A stretch of DNA of 64,000 nucleotides. Source: Bradyrhizobium cenepequi (GTDB taxonomy: Bacteria; Pseudomonadota; Alphaproteobacteria; Rhizobiales; Xanthobacteraceae). The position numbers and the translations under genes are program-made. Shown here piece by piece: positions 10,223 through 18,063 of this stretch. Where the stretch lies: assembly GCF_020329485.1 (NCBI RefSeq), contig NZ_JAGKJI010000027.1, positions 1 through 64,000 of the forward strand. Direction: 5' to 3'. Position 1 is the first letter of the stretch. Every line of letters begins with the position of its first letter. Under the pieces are notes generated by a model. That model saw nothing but the letters and a program-made list of their open reading frames with translations. It did no database searches and was not told the DNA's origin.

Positions 10223-10637
10223 AGCTCACTCCCGCGTTGCATCATCAATTGCCTCCCGCGGGATGGTATCACTCGTCAATGTCGTCCCGTGTGATCCACT
10301 TCATACTTCGATGGGATTTAAAAGCAGATCGGCTTGCCGCTTCGCGCTGGTCTGCATACCGGTGAAATTGCAGTCAAGGGCCGTGATATCGGCGGTATGG
10401 CGGCGCACGCGGAGCTCGAACTATGAGGCGGCCTCAATCCAGCGACGTTCTTGCTTCGCGAGTTGTGGCGGGCTCAGGCGCTCCGGGCGCGATCGCATGG
10501 CCTCCCTGGTCGATGGAATCTATTTCTTCGGACGCATAGTGATGTCGGCTCTTGATGCTGTGGACGGCTCTCCACGGGCGCAAGAGTGCCAAGGAGTAGG
10601 CGCCGTTTGAGGCTCCCACGATTCGGAGGAGCTAGCA
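10223..10637. other. upstream region of the RiPP cassette and IS110 remnant 5' flank
   Basis: About 410 bases without a supported gene. The side nearest the precursor must hold the cassette promoter, which reads leftwards, but I cannot point to a clear -35/-10 pair. The bases just before 10638 (GGAGGAGC about six bases before the GTG) look like the ribosome-binding site of the IS110 transposase. Confidence 0.4.
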
Positions 10638-11040
10638 GTGCAATCGATTTCGACAATCGGTCTCGCTATAGCCAAGTCTGTTTTTCAAGTGCATGGCGTT
10701 GATGCAGCCGGGCAAGTGGTCATGCGCCGGCAGTCGAGGCGCCGCACGTGCTGTCATTTTTCCAGAAGCTGCTCCCCTGCCCGGTAGGGATCGAGCCTGC
10801 GCCTCATCACATCATTGGTCCCGCGAGCTGCAAGAGCTGGGACATACGGTGCGGTTGATGCCGCCCGCTTACGTGAAGCCCTACGTCAAGCGGAGGCGAT
10901 TTGCGAGGCGGTCACGAGTCCAAACATGCGGTTCGTGCCGACCAAGATCCGCGGAGGGCATTATGGCGAGCGGTCATATGAACCGCGTTAACAGGCCGAA
11001 TACATGGCTGCTCCGACCACCGCCGCAGGCGTGAGGAAAA
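10638..11040 (+). pseudogene. IS110-family transposase, N-terminal remnant
   Basis: The frame from GTG 10638 reads MQSISTIGLAIAKSVFQVHGVDAAGQVV, the standard start of IS110-type transposases (RuvC-like DEDD domain). Frame slips then follow: CASSHHWSRELQELGHTVRLMPPAYVKPYVKR is in another frame. A deletion removes the usual NDATDAEA catalytic stretch, and QAEAICEAVTSPNMRFVPTK resumes afterwards. The C-terminal half is missing. The piece is dead and serves only as a marker of past insertion next to the RiPP cassette. Confidence 0.8.
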
Positions 11041-11771
11041 CCCTTGCCAACCCGGGGCCGTCCACACATGCCCCATCGCCTCATTCGCGGTAACGCAGCA
11101 ATTCGGTCACTTTCTGAGCGGAGCGGACATTGAGTACCCCGACGACGCCCCCGATTGGAAAGGGGTCTTGACGTTCGGCCGGGCGCCCCAAACAGCCGTG
11201 GCGGCTTGATGTTGCCGTTCGAGGACCGCGGAGGTCGAAGAGCTATTGAAACCGCGCAGCAACTATCGCGATCCGGCGCGAGTATTAGTAAACGCGTGCT
11301 GGCGAAGATGGCCGAGGCGTTAAGTGACGTTTAGAAAGGCTGCTACCCTCGCTGGAGGGAGAGAATCTAGAAAGAAACTTGCTCCAATGCTTCATCTCGG
11401 GTGCTGTCGCCCCGGGGGAGAGGATCTCGCGGGAAGGCATTCTCCGCTGAAAAGCCGACGGCAACATGTTACCTGGACTGTTGTTCTGAAATCTAGAAGA
11501 CTCGTGAGAGCCAGGATGTACCGGACTTGCGATAAAGCCGCCTGCAGCAAAAAGGGGCAGAGTGAGGGTATGCGCCCCACACATGATCAAGCTCACCGAG
11601 AAGCAGGAAATCACGGCTTACAAGTGGGTGCGGCCGGAGAGGATGCAGATCAATCACATGAAACCTGCGGGCCGGTTGAGGTCTCCGCCGAGGCAACGCC
11701 AATTCGGAAACGTGTCCTTAAGCGCGCAGCGGATCTTCTGCGATCAGTGCTGGACGGGCGCAATTTGCGAA
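11041..11771. other. degenerate region, probable mobile-element debris
   Basis: No gene can be supported. Short reading frames on both strands are unrelated to families I know, and composition is mixed. The stretch 11190-11310 has coding-like codon use with several stops, in keeping with decayed transposase sequence. The plus frame 11562-12032 overlaps two better-supported minus-strand genes and is not accepted. Confidence 0.35.
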
Positions 11772-11951
11772 TCATCCGATGAGCCAGCGCCCCTTATGGA
11801 TATCGAACTTGACCAAGCCTTCCTCTCGCATTTTCAACAGAAGCGATTGGCAAGTTTCCTCATTCACGACATTAGCACGTTTCATGACTTCGTAGACTTT
11901 GAGCGGCTTCTCACGGAGCGCGTTCAGGATATTTTCGCGATCATTCAGCAT
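11772..11951 (-). CDS. 59-residue winged-helix-like protein
   Basis: A small gene starting at ATG 11951, with TAGGA eight bases upstream. The sequence begins MLNDRENILNALREKPLKVYEV and continues with MKRANVVNEETCQSLLLKMREEGLVKFD, then HKGRWLIG. This fits a single winged helix-turn-helix: short first helix, recognition helix CQSLLLKMREEGLV, and a beta wing ending in GRWLIG. It is probably a small transcription factor. The next gene in the same direction begins 28 bases upstream, so the two may be cotranscribed. Confidence 0.65.
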   Translation of the reverse strand: MLNDRENILNALREKPLKVYEVMKRANVVNEETCQSLLLKMREEGLVKFDIHKGRWLIG

Positions 11952-11978
11952 AACCGGAGTCCTACATCACTAAGGAAA

Positions 11979-12185
11979 TCATTGAGGATAGGAAAGCTGA
12001 TCTTCCGTAACTACTCGCTCAATATTCTCTGACTTACTCTTGATGCGGTATCTAATCCGCCCGTCTGCCTCAACGGGCATACGCCGAACGATGGTGTAAA
12101 TCATCGACTGGTCAGTCGCGGCACGACCCTGTGGTCCTTGGGGCTGGTGGTGAACGTCTTCATTCGGCTTGTAGGCATGTGACAT
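11979..12185 (-). CDS. small conserved rhizobial protein
   Basis: A 68-residue protein. After a polar start (MSHAYKPNEDVHHQPQGPQG) comes a compact beta-rich core, MIYTIVRRMPVEADGRIRYR and KSKSENIERVVTEDQLS. The YTIVR...RYRIKSE layout is familiar from many small hypothetical proteins in Bradyrhizobium, but no function is known to me. It reads in the same direction as the winged-helix gene just downstream. No signal peptide or membrane segment is visible. Confidence 0.6.
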   Translation of the reverse strand: MSHAYKPNEDVHHQPQGPQGRAATDQSMIYTIVRRMPVEADGRIRYRIKSKSENIERVVTEDQLSYPQ

Positions 12186-12213
12186 ATGTCTTCCCGTAAG
12201 ATTTGCGGCTGCT

Positions 12214-12540
12214 CTAGTGTAGACCGTGCTGAGAAAGGCACACTATCGAGGCTTCAGCGAGGCCGCACCTAGCTTCGTTGGACGCATGCGCGAGGTCACA
12301 GGCGAGGCAGTATGATTGACCTAATGCCGCCGGACGCCGAGATCGTCCGCCGTTATGTAGGCCATGCAAGCCTGATATATAGCGGCCCGGCTCGGTTACT
12401 CTCCCGGCCTGTGCCCAGGTGATCTTGTTAACGAGCGATGCTGTCGAAGGCCGCGTGTCATTCTCGTTAGCGGCCTCATCGGTGACTTCTCGGATTTCAG
12501 CCCCAATTCGACCAGCCAGTGAATGGCGTTCATGACTCAT
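12214..12540 (-). CDS. conserved hypothetical, C-terminal half possibly frameshifted
   Basis: A 108-residue frame whose ATG overlaps the stop of the upstream gene as ATGA, implying translational coupling. The first half (RHSLAGRIGAEIREVTDEAA and TASLVNKITWAQAGRVTEPGRYI) resembles small rhizobial proteins with a KITWAQ...VTEPGRYM motif. In those relatives the sequence goes on with an ITADDL segment. Here ITADDLGV appears in a different frame, so one or more slips near 12365 may have damaged the C-terminus. Function unknown. Confidence 0.5.
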   Translation of the reverse strand: MSHERHSLAGRIGAEIREVTDEAANENDTRPSTASLVNKITWAQAGRVTEPGRYISGLHGLHNGGRSRRPAALGQSYCLACDLAHASNEARCGLAEASIVCLSQHGLH

Positions 12541-12905
12541 GTCTTCCTTCTGGGCCGATCCACTTGCACATCCTGAAACTCTTCCGGTCCTTTGAGGAGG
12601 CGTCGCTTGCGGCTGGCCCGAGCGTGCTGATTGGCTGTGGCATCGGCCATCTCGTCGATCGTTTCACCGGCCATTGTGCGGGCGCGCTGTTTCTGCCCTT
12701 GGTTCCCGGAACGGCGCTCCGTCTTCACCGTCAGTCCTAGCTCGACCAGGCGCCGGACGGCTTCTGGGAACGTCGGTCTGTCAGGCTGGTTCTCCGCCCA
12801 CTTTACGATAGAGGCTCGCAACAACGGCGGCGCCCGAAACCCCATCATGGGATCTTGAACAGTGGATGGGCGAGTGCGTTTTTGTGATTTAGTCCTTATC
12901 GACAT
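12537..12905 (-). CDS. ribbon-helix-helix-like DNA-binding protein
   Basis: I chose the ATG at 12905 (MSIRTKSQKRTRP), giving 122 residues, although the frame is open further upstream. The segment LLRASIVKWAENQPDRPTFP followed by EAVRRLVELGL has the form of a ribbon-helix-helix repressor fold. A long basic C-terminus rich in Arg, Lys and Gln follows. Its stop overlaps the start of the next gene, so the pair could be a small regulatory or toxin-antitoxin-like unit. No toxin motif is visible in the partner. Confidence 0.55.
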   Translation of the reverse strand: MSIRTKSQKRTRPSTVQDPMMGFRAPPLLRASIVKWAENQPDRPTFPEAVRRLVELGLTVKTERRSGNQGQKQRARTMAGETIDEMADATANQHARASRKRRLLKGPEEFQDVQVDRPRRKT

Positions 12906-13408
12906 GTGCGAACATAAGTTTGGCCTAAAAGCAAGCCAAGGGAAAGCGCGAAGTTCCGCGCTGGTGCAAGGCTTACGCTGACCGAACGCGAATCCCGTGT
13001 TCCAACTCGCCCCGTTCCGATTGCGAGCCTTCTCGTAACCCGATTGGGCCAAGGATCAACCGTTAGAGCGGACCCAACCCGTGTTCCAGCTCTTGAGGGT
13101 CCCTCCACGGACATCGCGCTCAAAGCTGGCCATCTCGTGAGAGGGGCCTACGTGCTCGGTAGAGCGTAAACCGCGCCGCAGAAGCGATGAAATGACACAT
13201 GGGCCCTAAGCGCGATTGCGCCAAGGCCGGAAACATTCCCTTGCGGTGCGACCGCAATGTAACTATGCCCTGAACATTCGAGTTTTCGGCCGAACGACTT
13301 GGCCTCGCCGCGAACAGCGCGCCTGACTGACGACCCTCTCCCAGATCTCGAGTTAACCGATCGCGTTTGGCGCGGTCTCAAATACACACAATCGAAGGAC
13401 GATCTCCC
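12906..13408. other. intergenic before the cold-shock gene
   Basis: About 500 bases without a supported gene. The final 150 bases before 13409 should contain the cold-shock promoter and 5' leader. The leader looks unstructured apart from CG-rich words, and I cannot mark a promoter with confidence. Confidence 0.35.
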
Positions 13409-13618
13409 ATGGCGACGGGAACAGTGAAGTGGTTCAACAACCAAAAGGGTTTCGGCTTTATTCAGCCGGATCAGGGCGGCCAGGATGTCTTCGTTCATAT
13501 CAGCGCGGTTGAACGTGCAGGCATGAGCACTCTCAATGAAGGGCAGAAGGTTTCCTTCGAGGTCGTCGCAGACCGCCGGACCGGCAAATCTGCTGCGGAA
13601 AATCTCCGCGCTGAATAA
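13409..13618 (+). CDS. cspA: cold-shock protein, CspA family
   Basis: A 69-residue single cold-shock domain. MATGTVKWFNNQKGFGFIQP carries the RNP1 motif KGFGFI, and DVFVHISAV carries RNP2. It binds single-stranded nucleic acid and melts RNA structure. The chosen ATG 13409 follows AAGGA and gives the normal family length; the frame is open 14 codons further upstream without a ribosome-binding site. A strong terminator follows. It is transcribed alone. Confidence 0.95.
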   Translation: MATGTVKWFNNQKGFGFIQPDQGGQDVFVHISAVERAGMSTLNEGQKVSFEVVADRRTGKSAAENLRAE

Positions 13619-13677
13619 ACTTCCGCGCTCGCCGCCAACGCTTTGACCACGGATGTACCGGCAAAGCTTCTGGTAGA

Positions 13678-13717
13678 GAACCCCGCCGTTTGGTGTGCCA
13701 GCAGCGGGGTTCTTTTT
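13678..13717 (+). terminator. rho-independent terminator of the cold-shock gene
   Basis: GAACCCCGC pairs with GCGGGGTTC across a 17-base loop, followed by a run of T residues. It lies about 60 bases after the stop codon. Confidence 0.8.
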
Positions 13718-14316
13718 TCGAGCACTGAGGGTGCCCGCCGAACGATTTGAGCCAGCCTTTGGGCCATCCTTTGCATACGCCCGACAAGAAGCCATTGGGA
13801 CTTTTTGATATGTCGAAGATCGACGTCGATAAACAGCATGATGATTTCGTCTAAGGGCAAATTTCCGCGTCTGCGATCGGCTCCGCCCAGTTACCGACCT
13901 CTGGTCACCGCCTCTCATGTTTGCTGCTGTTTCGGCGTCAAGTTTCAACGCAAGGGGATATTAGGTTGTGGAACGCGCCTCTGCGAGCATCCAAAACGGA
14001 AAGGTACTTGAACAGAGATATGGGTTGGCGGGCGGGCGTTCACCGCAGACAGGGAGCTATCGTGAAAAGCTAGCTCTCTGTTTCCGAATAGTGCGTCGAT
14101 CGATTTGTGGCTAGATAGCCACCTCAACCATAATCGACGGGCAAACCCGCTCAACGCGAGCAGTGCATTGTATCTTTTGTCACTTCACGGGGAATTGCGC
14201 TTGTATTGCACGGGATAAAGGCGCACCCCCGACCCGTCACCACGCGGCTTCCGGGAGTCTTCGGTGATGAGAACGCCGGTTGGGCTCCCCAATCCCCAGA
14301 ATGAATGGAGCCGCAC
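13718..14316. other. intergenic, no supported gene
   Basis: Frames in this stretch are short or antisense to the cold-shock gene and resemble nothing known. No repeat or RNA gene was recognised. Confidence 0.35.
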
Positions 14317-14424
14317 ATGCATCGCAATCTAGATATTTTCAAGGATCCTTTGTTTTGGGGCACAATGATGATCGGCGTCTTGCCAGTTGTCTTCGGTGGA
14401 GCGCTTCTCGTGTGGCTGCACTGA
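14317..14424 (+). CDS. 35-residue single-span membrane peptide
   Basis: A short frame with a polar N-terminus (MHRNLDIFKDP) and one strongly hydrophobic segment (LFWGTMMIGVLPVVFGGALL), ending VWLH. This is the layout of a small inner-membrane protein. There is GGAG about 9 bases before the ATG. Composition differs clearly from the surrounding non-coding DNA. Function cannot be told. Confidence 0.5.
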   Translation: MHRNLDIFKDPLFWGTMMIGVLPVVFGGALLVWLH

Positions 14425-14774
14425 GAACGCAGGGTTGAGGCAACGGCCCGCGGTCCGGGCCGCGAGTACCCCTTGGCCGGCTTAACTCCCTCGCCCCCTG
14501 GCGCAAGGAAAGTGCCGCTCCATGAAGATGGCTCGGCAATTTCGCAGGCAGGCGACAACGCCAAGCGCCTGGCCGCGAGCGACGCGGATTGAACGGTGGG
14601 ACAACGAGAACACGTTCCTTGAGCAGCGCCGCACAGTTTCTGCAGTGATTATTTCGCAGCGGCTCCATGGGACGGCGGACTCATCGCTAGGAACTGGCGT
14701 TCAGCCGGAACGTTTGGCACCGATAGTGCGATTTTACTGCGAGGGGCTGCCCGCCCACGCGCGAGGATATCAAG
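14425..14774. other. intergenic, no supported gene
   Basis: A longer plus-strand frame (14522-15082) crosses this region but overlaps the better gene at 14775 in another frame and resembles no known protein, so it is not accepted. Nothing else is seen. Confidence 0.35.
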
Positions 14775-15233
14775 ATGAGACATCGAACCGTCGAACGTCG
14801 AGAAACGACCGCAGCCGAGCGCAAGGCCCGCAACGCATTCCGAGCGGAAGAGCCGAAGAACACTATGACCGATTATGCCAAAGCCGAAAAAGCGTTCCAC
14901 GAAAATCGCGAGCGGCTCAAATCGGAACGGCTGGCACGGGACTCCGGAGTGCCCGTCCAGCCTTCAAGAAAAGTTCGTTCCAAGAAAGTCCGCCAGGTGA
15001 CGCCGCGAGATCTCCCGGCGGGACAAACGAAGCACGCGATTGTTCGCGAGTGGGACCTCTGGACAAAGACGCAGCCTCTTGAGGGAAAGGCGACCGCGCG
15101 CGACGCGCGAAAGTTCTTTCTCGAGCTCAAAGCCAAGCGCTTCCCCACGCTGCTGGACTTTCGGTCGGGCTCCGCCGACAAATGGCAGGTTGTCCACGGC
15201 TGGCTAATAGATGAGCGGGGCGTCTCCGACTAG
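14775..15233 (+). CDS. conserved hypothetical, Arg/Lys-rich
   Basis: A 152-residue basic protein. An N-terminal charged helix region includes MTDYAKAEKAFHENRERLKS. The C-terminal part is more globular: HAIVREWDLWTKTQPLEGKA, then ARKFFLELKAKRFPTLLDFRSG and KWQVVHGWLIDE. The KAFHENRERLKAERLARE type of sequence recurs in small bradyrhizobial proteins. An internal ATG at 14865 is an alternative start and would remove 30 basic residues. No membrane or export signal is seen. Confidence 0.55.
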   Translation: MRHRTVERRETTAAERKARNAFRAEEPKNTMTDYAKAEKAFHENRERLKSERLARDSGVPVQPSRKVRSKKVRQVTPRDLPAGQTKHAIVREWDLWTKTQPLEGKATARDARKFFLELKAKRFPTLLDFRSGSADKWQVVHGWLIDERGVSD

Positions 15234-15595
15234 AGGCAATTCGGAGCCGCCTTCGATCGCGGTGTGGCACAACTGTTCGTGAGGATCGCGAGCGGCCGCG
15301 CATTCGCGTGAGATGTGCGGCTTCGAATGAGAATTTCTACGCCAACCGAAACGGAAGAGGTCACCAACTGAGACCTAACAGTGCATCGTCTCTTTCTGCG
15401 TAGCCTGTGGCGCAGCGGCTGCCCGTCCGACCGTCGGCACTGTCATTAGGTTTCGAACCCTAAGTTCGCTCGACGAGCCCGGTCGGGAGGCCGCGCCGGC
15501 GAGATTTGTGCTCTTCAGCTGAGTGGAACGACGCCCCGGGGAAAGCTATGAACTTGGTTATCTTCTAGAGGAAGAGGCCGTGGCCGAGTCGGCAA
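15234..15595. other. intergenic, no supported gene
   Basis: About 360 bases between two convergent genes. No open frame with coding character, RNA gene or clear terminator was recognised. Confidence 0.35.
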
Positions 15596-16129
15596 TCAGT
15601 AACGACCACCATCGCGCTTCTGTTGCGTGAGCCATTCCGATAAGGTCTTTGGTGTTGATGCTGAAGTCGTGCGATTTAATTGGTTCGGCATTGCTTTGAG
15701 ATTGTTCTGGTTACCTTTCTCTGGGCTTTTTCGCAGAAGCTCCGCTGAGCCCGTCTCGATGACTGCCTTTGAAGCAAGGGCTAGTTTCTCGGCAGCCTCT
15801 TTTTCGAGACGCAGTTTTTTCAAGCGCGCCATCTTGTCGCGCTCGGCTTCTGCTTCAGCGCTGTGGGGTAAAAGCGTCTTTTGGTGAGCAAGCTCGGCCG
15901 AGACCAACCCGACGATTGTTTTTTCGCCAAGAGCCTTGCAGGCTTCCAACCGGTGCAGTCCCTCGACGAGAACGAAGCGGTCTTCGTCGGGCCGAACGAC
16001 AATGGGAGCTTGTCGCCCGATTTCCAGAATACTTTCCGCGATTTCTTGAACGAGTTCAGGCTTGAGAGCTTTTTTTCTCTTCACGGGAACGTAAATCTTG
16101 TCGATTGGGAAGCTTTCCGGTTTGGGCAT
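15596..16129 (-). CDS. ParB/Sulfiredoxin-fold domain protein
   Basis: A 177-residue protein starting MPKPESFPIDKIYVPVKRKK at 16129, with GGAG eight bases upstream. The frame is open further, but without a good start. The ParB N-terminal fold is visible: I-DKIYVP, LVQEIAESILEIGRQAPIVV, then VLVEGLHRLEACKALGEKTI, where the GxHR-type loop binds CTP or nucleotide in the family. A Lys/Glu-rich helical tail follows instead of a ParB helix-turn-helix. A plasmid- or element-derived regulator or partition relative is likely. It stands next to RepB fossils on the opposite strand. Confidence 0.75.
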   Translation of the reverse strand: MPKPESFPIDKIYVPVKRKKALKPELVQEIAESILEIGRQAPIVVRPDEDRFVLVEGLHRLEACKALGEKTIVGLVSAELAHQKTLLPHSAEAEAERDKMARLKKLRLEKEAAEKLALASKAVIETGSAELLRKSPEKGNQNNLKAMPNQLNRTTSASTPKTLSEWLTQQKRDGGRY

Positions 16130-16324
16130 AGCTTGTACTCCGTAGTGACTGAGCCCATCCAAACCACCCGGCGCCGGTCGGAGGATTTTAGGGATGAAGC
16201 GCTCTAGCGCCAAGGCAATCTCTTCGAGCCTGCCAGGAAGGTCATATACTCCTTCCGCTAGCTTACCGCGACGGACGCCGGTAGCACTCGTTCCGACCAC
16301 TCCATTTTGGGGCGGACGATTGGC

Positions 16325-16570
16325 TGTTTTTGATGTTCTTCGCAAGATGAGCCCCTGCGTCAGATCGAGGCCGCCGAACTCCTTGTCAATGCAAACAATT
16401 TTTCGGTCAGCGATGCGTCAGCCATATTGGCCGGCACTCCCCAGGCCCAGCTGATCACGCCACAGACGGTTGAAGGGCATGACGGCCGAAGCTATTGCCC
16501 GCATGGAACGCGAACTTTCACGATTGCAGGAAGCGATATCTTCGATCCAAGACTCGTACGGCCAGGATCA
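16325..16570 (+). pseudogene. RepB-like plasmid partition protein, C-terminal fossil
   Basis: Pieces in three frames match the C-terminal part of RepB/ParB-type plasmid proteins. VFDVLRKMSP is followed after a slip by LRQIEAAELLVNANNFSVSD and AILAGTPQAQLI, then in another frame by GMTAEAIARMERELSRLQEA and SYGQDHLLFV. No start and several slips mean it is dead. It points to an integrated repABC-type plasmid or island segment. Confidence 0.65.
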
Positions 16571-16576
16571 TCTCCT

Positions 16577-16753
16577 CTTTGTGCCGAGTTCTCGATCGAC
16601 GGCGATCTGCGACACGCCGGCTATATCCAAAATTGGATTGGTCTCTTGAAAGCCGATAGTCGCGCGTTCTTTGCGGCATGCAGCCAAGCGTCAAAGGCGG
16701 CGGACTACTTGCGTCACATCGCGCTGACCGAACCGGCGGACGTCGCTGCGTGA
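16577..16753 (+). pseudogene. ArdC-like antirestriction protein, C-terminal fragment
   Basis: The frame carries LCAEFSIDGDLRHAGYIQNW then IGLLKADSRAFFAACSQASK and AADYLRHIAL, the usual end of DUF1738/ArdC zincin-like antirestriction proteins. The N-terminal DNA-binding part and the HExxH site are absent. It follows the RepB fossil directly. ArdC proteins protect incoming plasmids from restriction, so the fragment supports a conjugative-element origin. Confidence 0.6.
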
Positions 16754-17038
16754 GGCGCCGCCGCGTCCCATCGCGAGCGCGCCCTTAAGGCGTTCTTCGA
16801 CATCCACCCACTGACTGGCGCCACCATTGAGGTGTTCTTTGCTGACCGATCGCTTGAGACGTTCGGTTGGCGAGGTGCTGGCTGGTTCTGGTGGCCACGT
16901 CGGCGCGGGTTCGCTCCAGCCGGTGCAGCAGTTGGCCCGTTTCCTAATGGGTACGCTGCGTACCGGAATGCGATGGCCTCGTCAGGCACCACGGAACTCG
17001 CGGGACGCAACACAATTCCACCACCGCGGCTCGCCTAG
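16754..17038 (+). CDS. small conserved hypothetical, start unclear
   Basis: The open frame directly after the ArdC fragment stop reads ALKAFFDIHPLTGATIEVFF, ADRSLETFGWRGAGWFWWPRRRGF, and PAGAAVGPFPNGYAAYRNAM. The segment is a recurring small rhizobial protein: beta-rich, with a GWFWW patch, and function unknown. No standard ATG precedes the conserved part; a GTG at 16829 would cut into it. It may be a fragment or use an unusual start. Confidence 0.45.
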   Translation, partial: GAAASHRERALKAFFDIHPLTGATIEVFFADRSLETFGWRGAGWFWWPRRRGFAPAGAAVGPFPNGYAAYRNAMASSGTTELAGRNTIPPPRLA

Positions 17039-17230
17039 CGAGGAACAGTTTAGGTTGCAAAGCGGTTGCAACGCCGCTCGTGGCGAACCGACCGAGCGAA
17101 GCCTTCTCCGAATTTTCAATGATGTTTCAGAAGGTTAGATGGTGCCAGGTTAAAATTTGACGCCCCTATTTTATCCGACAACCATTAGCGAGATAACTGG
17201 ACATCCATCGAAGCCGCAGGAGTTAATTCG

Positions 17231-17449
17231 ATGGTTGCAGAGAATAACAGCCGGTTCGCCACCGATCCGCTTTTGAACGAGAAGGAAAGCGCCGAGATTT
17301 CGGGCGTGTCGATGCCGACCTTCTGGCGCTGGGTCCGCGGTGGCGTTGTGCCGAAGCCAATCAAGCTGGGTAGGCTCAGCCGGTGGCCGCGATCCGAAAT
17401 CTACGGCGTGATCGAGAATGCCGCCGCTGCGCGCCACGTCGCCGCCTGA
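17231..17449 (+). CDS. AlpA-family regulator / excisionase-like
   Basis: A 72-residue protein with the AlpA/MerR-like layout. LLNEKESAEISGVSMPTFWRWVRGG forms a winged helix-turn-helix, followed by VPKPIKLGRLSRWPRSEIYG as the wing. P4-like elements use AlpA to activate the integrase or excision and to control replication genes. It heads a run of plus-strand genes that includes the primase-helicase, so it is probably the regulator of this element. Confidence 0.85.
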   Translation: MVAENNSRFATDPLLNEKESAEISGVSMPTFWRWVRGGVVPKPIKLGRLSRWPRSEIYGVIENAAAARHVAA

Positions 17450-17580
17450 CCGATCCGGCATGCCGGCCACGAAAACGCCCGACATTCCTGAGAACGCCGG
17501 GCGGGTCGCGAATTAGAAATTGCACCGTAGCAGTTGCAATTTAGATCATCGACGCCGCTCGTGCAACCACACGAGGGCAC

Positions 17581-18063
17581 ATGTCTGAATTCACCCCGAA
17601 GTTTCCGCGCACAGTCTCTGGGGCCGAGTGGCGCGCGCCGCTTGACCACCCCGAGATCGAGGCCATCGCGAAGCGCTTAGATCATCTCTATCGGAACTTC
17701 TCGCTTTCCGAGGCGCATCGCGCGGAGATGATCGTTCGATACTCGTATCTCGTCAGGGCAGACGAGGCGATCGATCGCCTCGTCACCTCGATCGCGGAGT
17801 TTTCCGGCAGCATGGCGGCCGACGTCCGGCCTCTTGGCGATCCAGGGATCAGGCCGAAAAAACCGACCTGCGGCGGCGGCTCTGCTGGCGACGGGCTGAA
17901 CGCGGCGGTCGGTTTCGCGCTGCGCCTGGCGGCATGGGTGCAACGATTGGAGGACATCTACGGCGTCACAGCCTGGCGCAAGCTCGGCGAGATCGTGAAC
18001 CGCGACGAGGGCGAGGTCCGCGACGCGCGCGGTGGCGCGCCGCAGCCGGGCGACGACATATGA
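17581..18063 (+). CDS. hypothetical protein coupled to primase-helicase
   Basis: A 160-residue protein (MSEFTPKFPRTVSGAEWRAP) with a helical body, a Gly-rich linker (CGGGSAGDGLNAAVGF) and a charged C-terminus. The stop overlaps the next ATG as ATGA at 18060-18063, so the two are translated together. I recognise no family. Position suggests an accessory replication protein of the element. Confidence 0.6.
   Translation: MSEFTPKFPRTVSGAEWRAPLDHPEIEAIAKRLDHLYRNFSLSEAHRAEMIVRYSYLVRADEAIDRLVTSIAEFSGSMAADVRPLGDPGIRPKKPTCGGGSAGDGLNAAVGFALRLAAWVQRLEDIYGVTAWRKLGEIVNRDEGEVRDARGGAPQPGDDI

Noticed and set aside
12537..13052. Longer start for the ribbon-helix-helix gene
   Set aside because: The extra 49 codons upstream of 12905 lack coding character and a ribosome-binding site.
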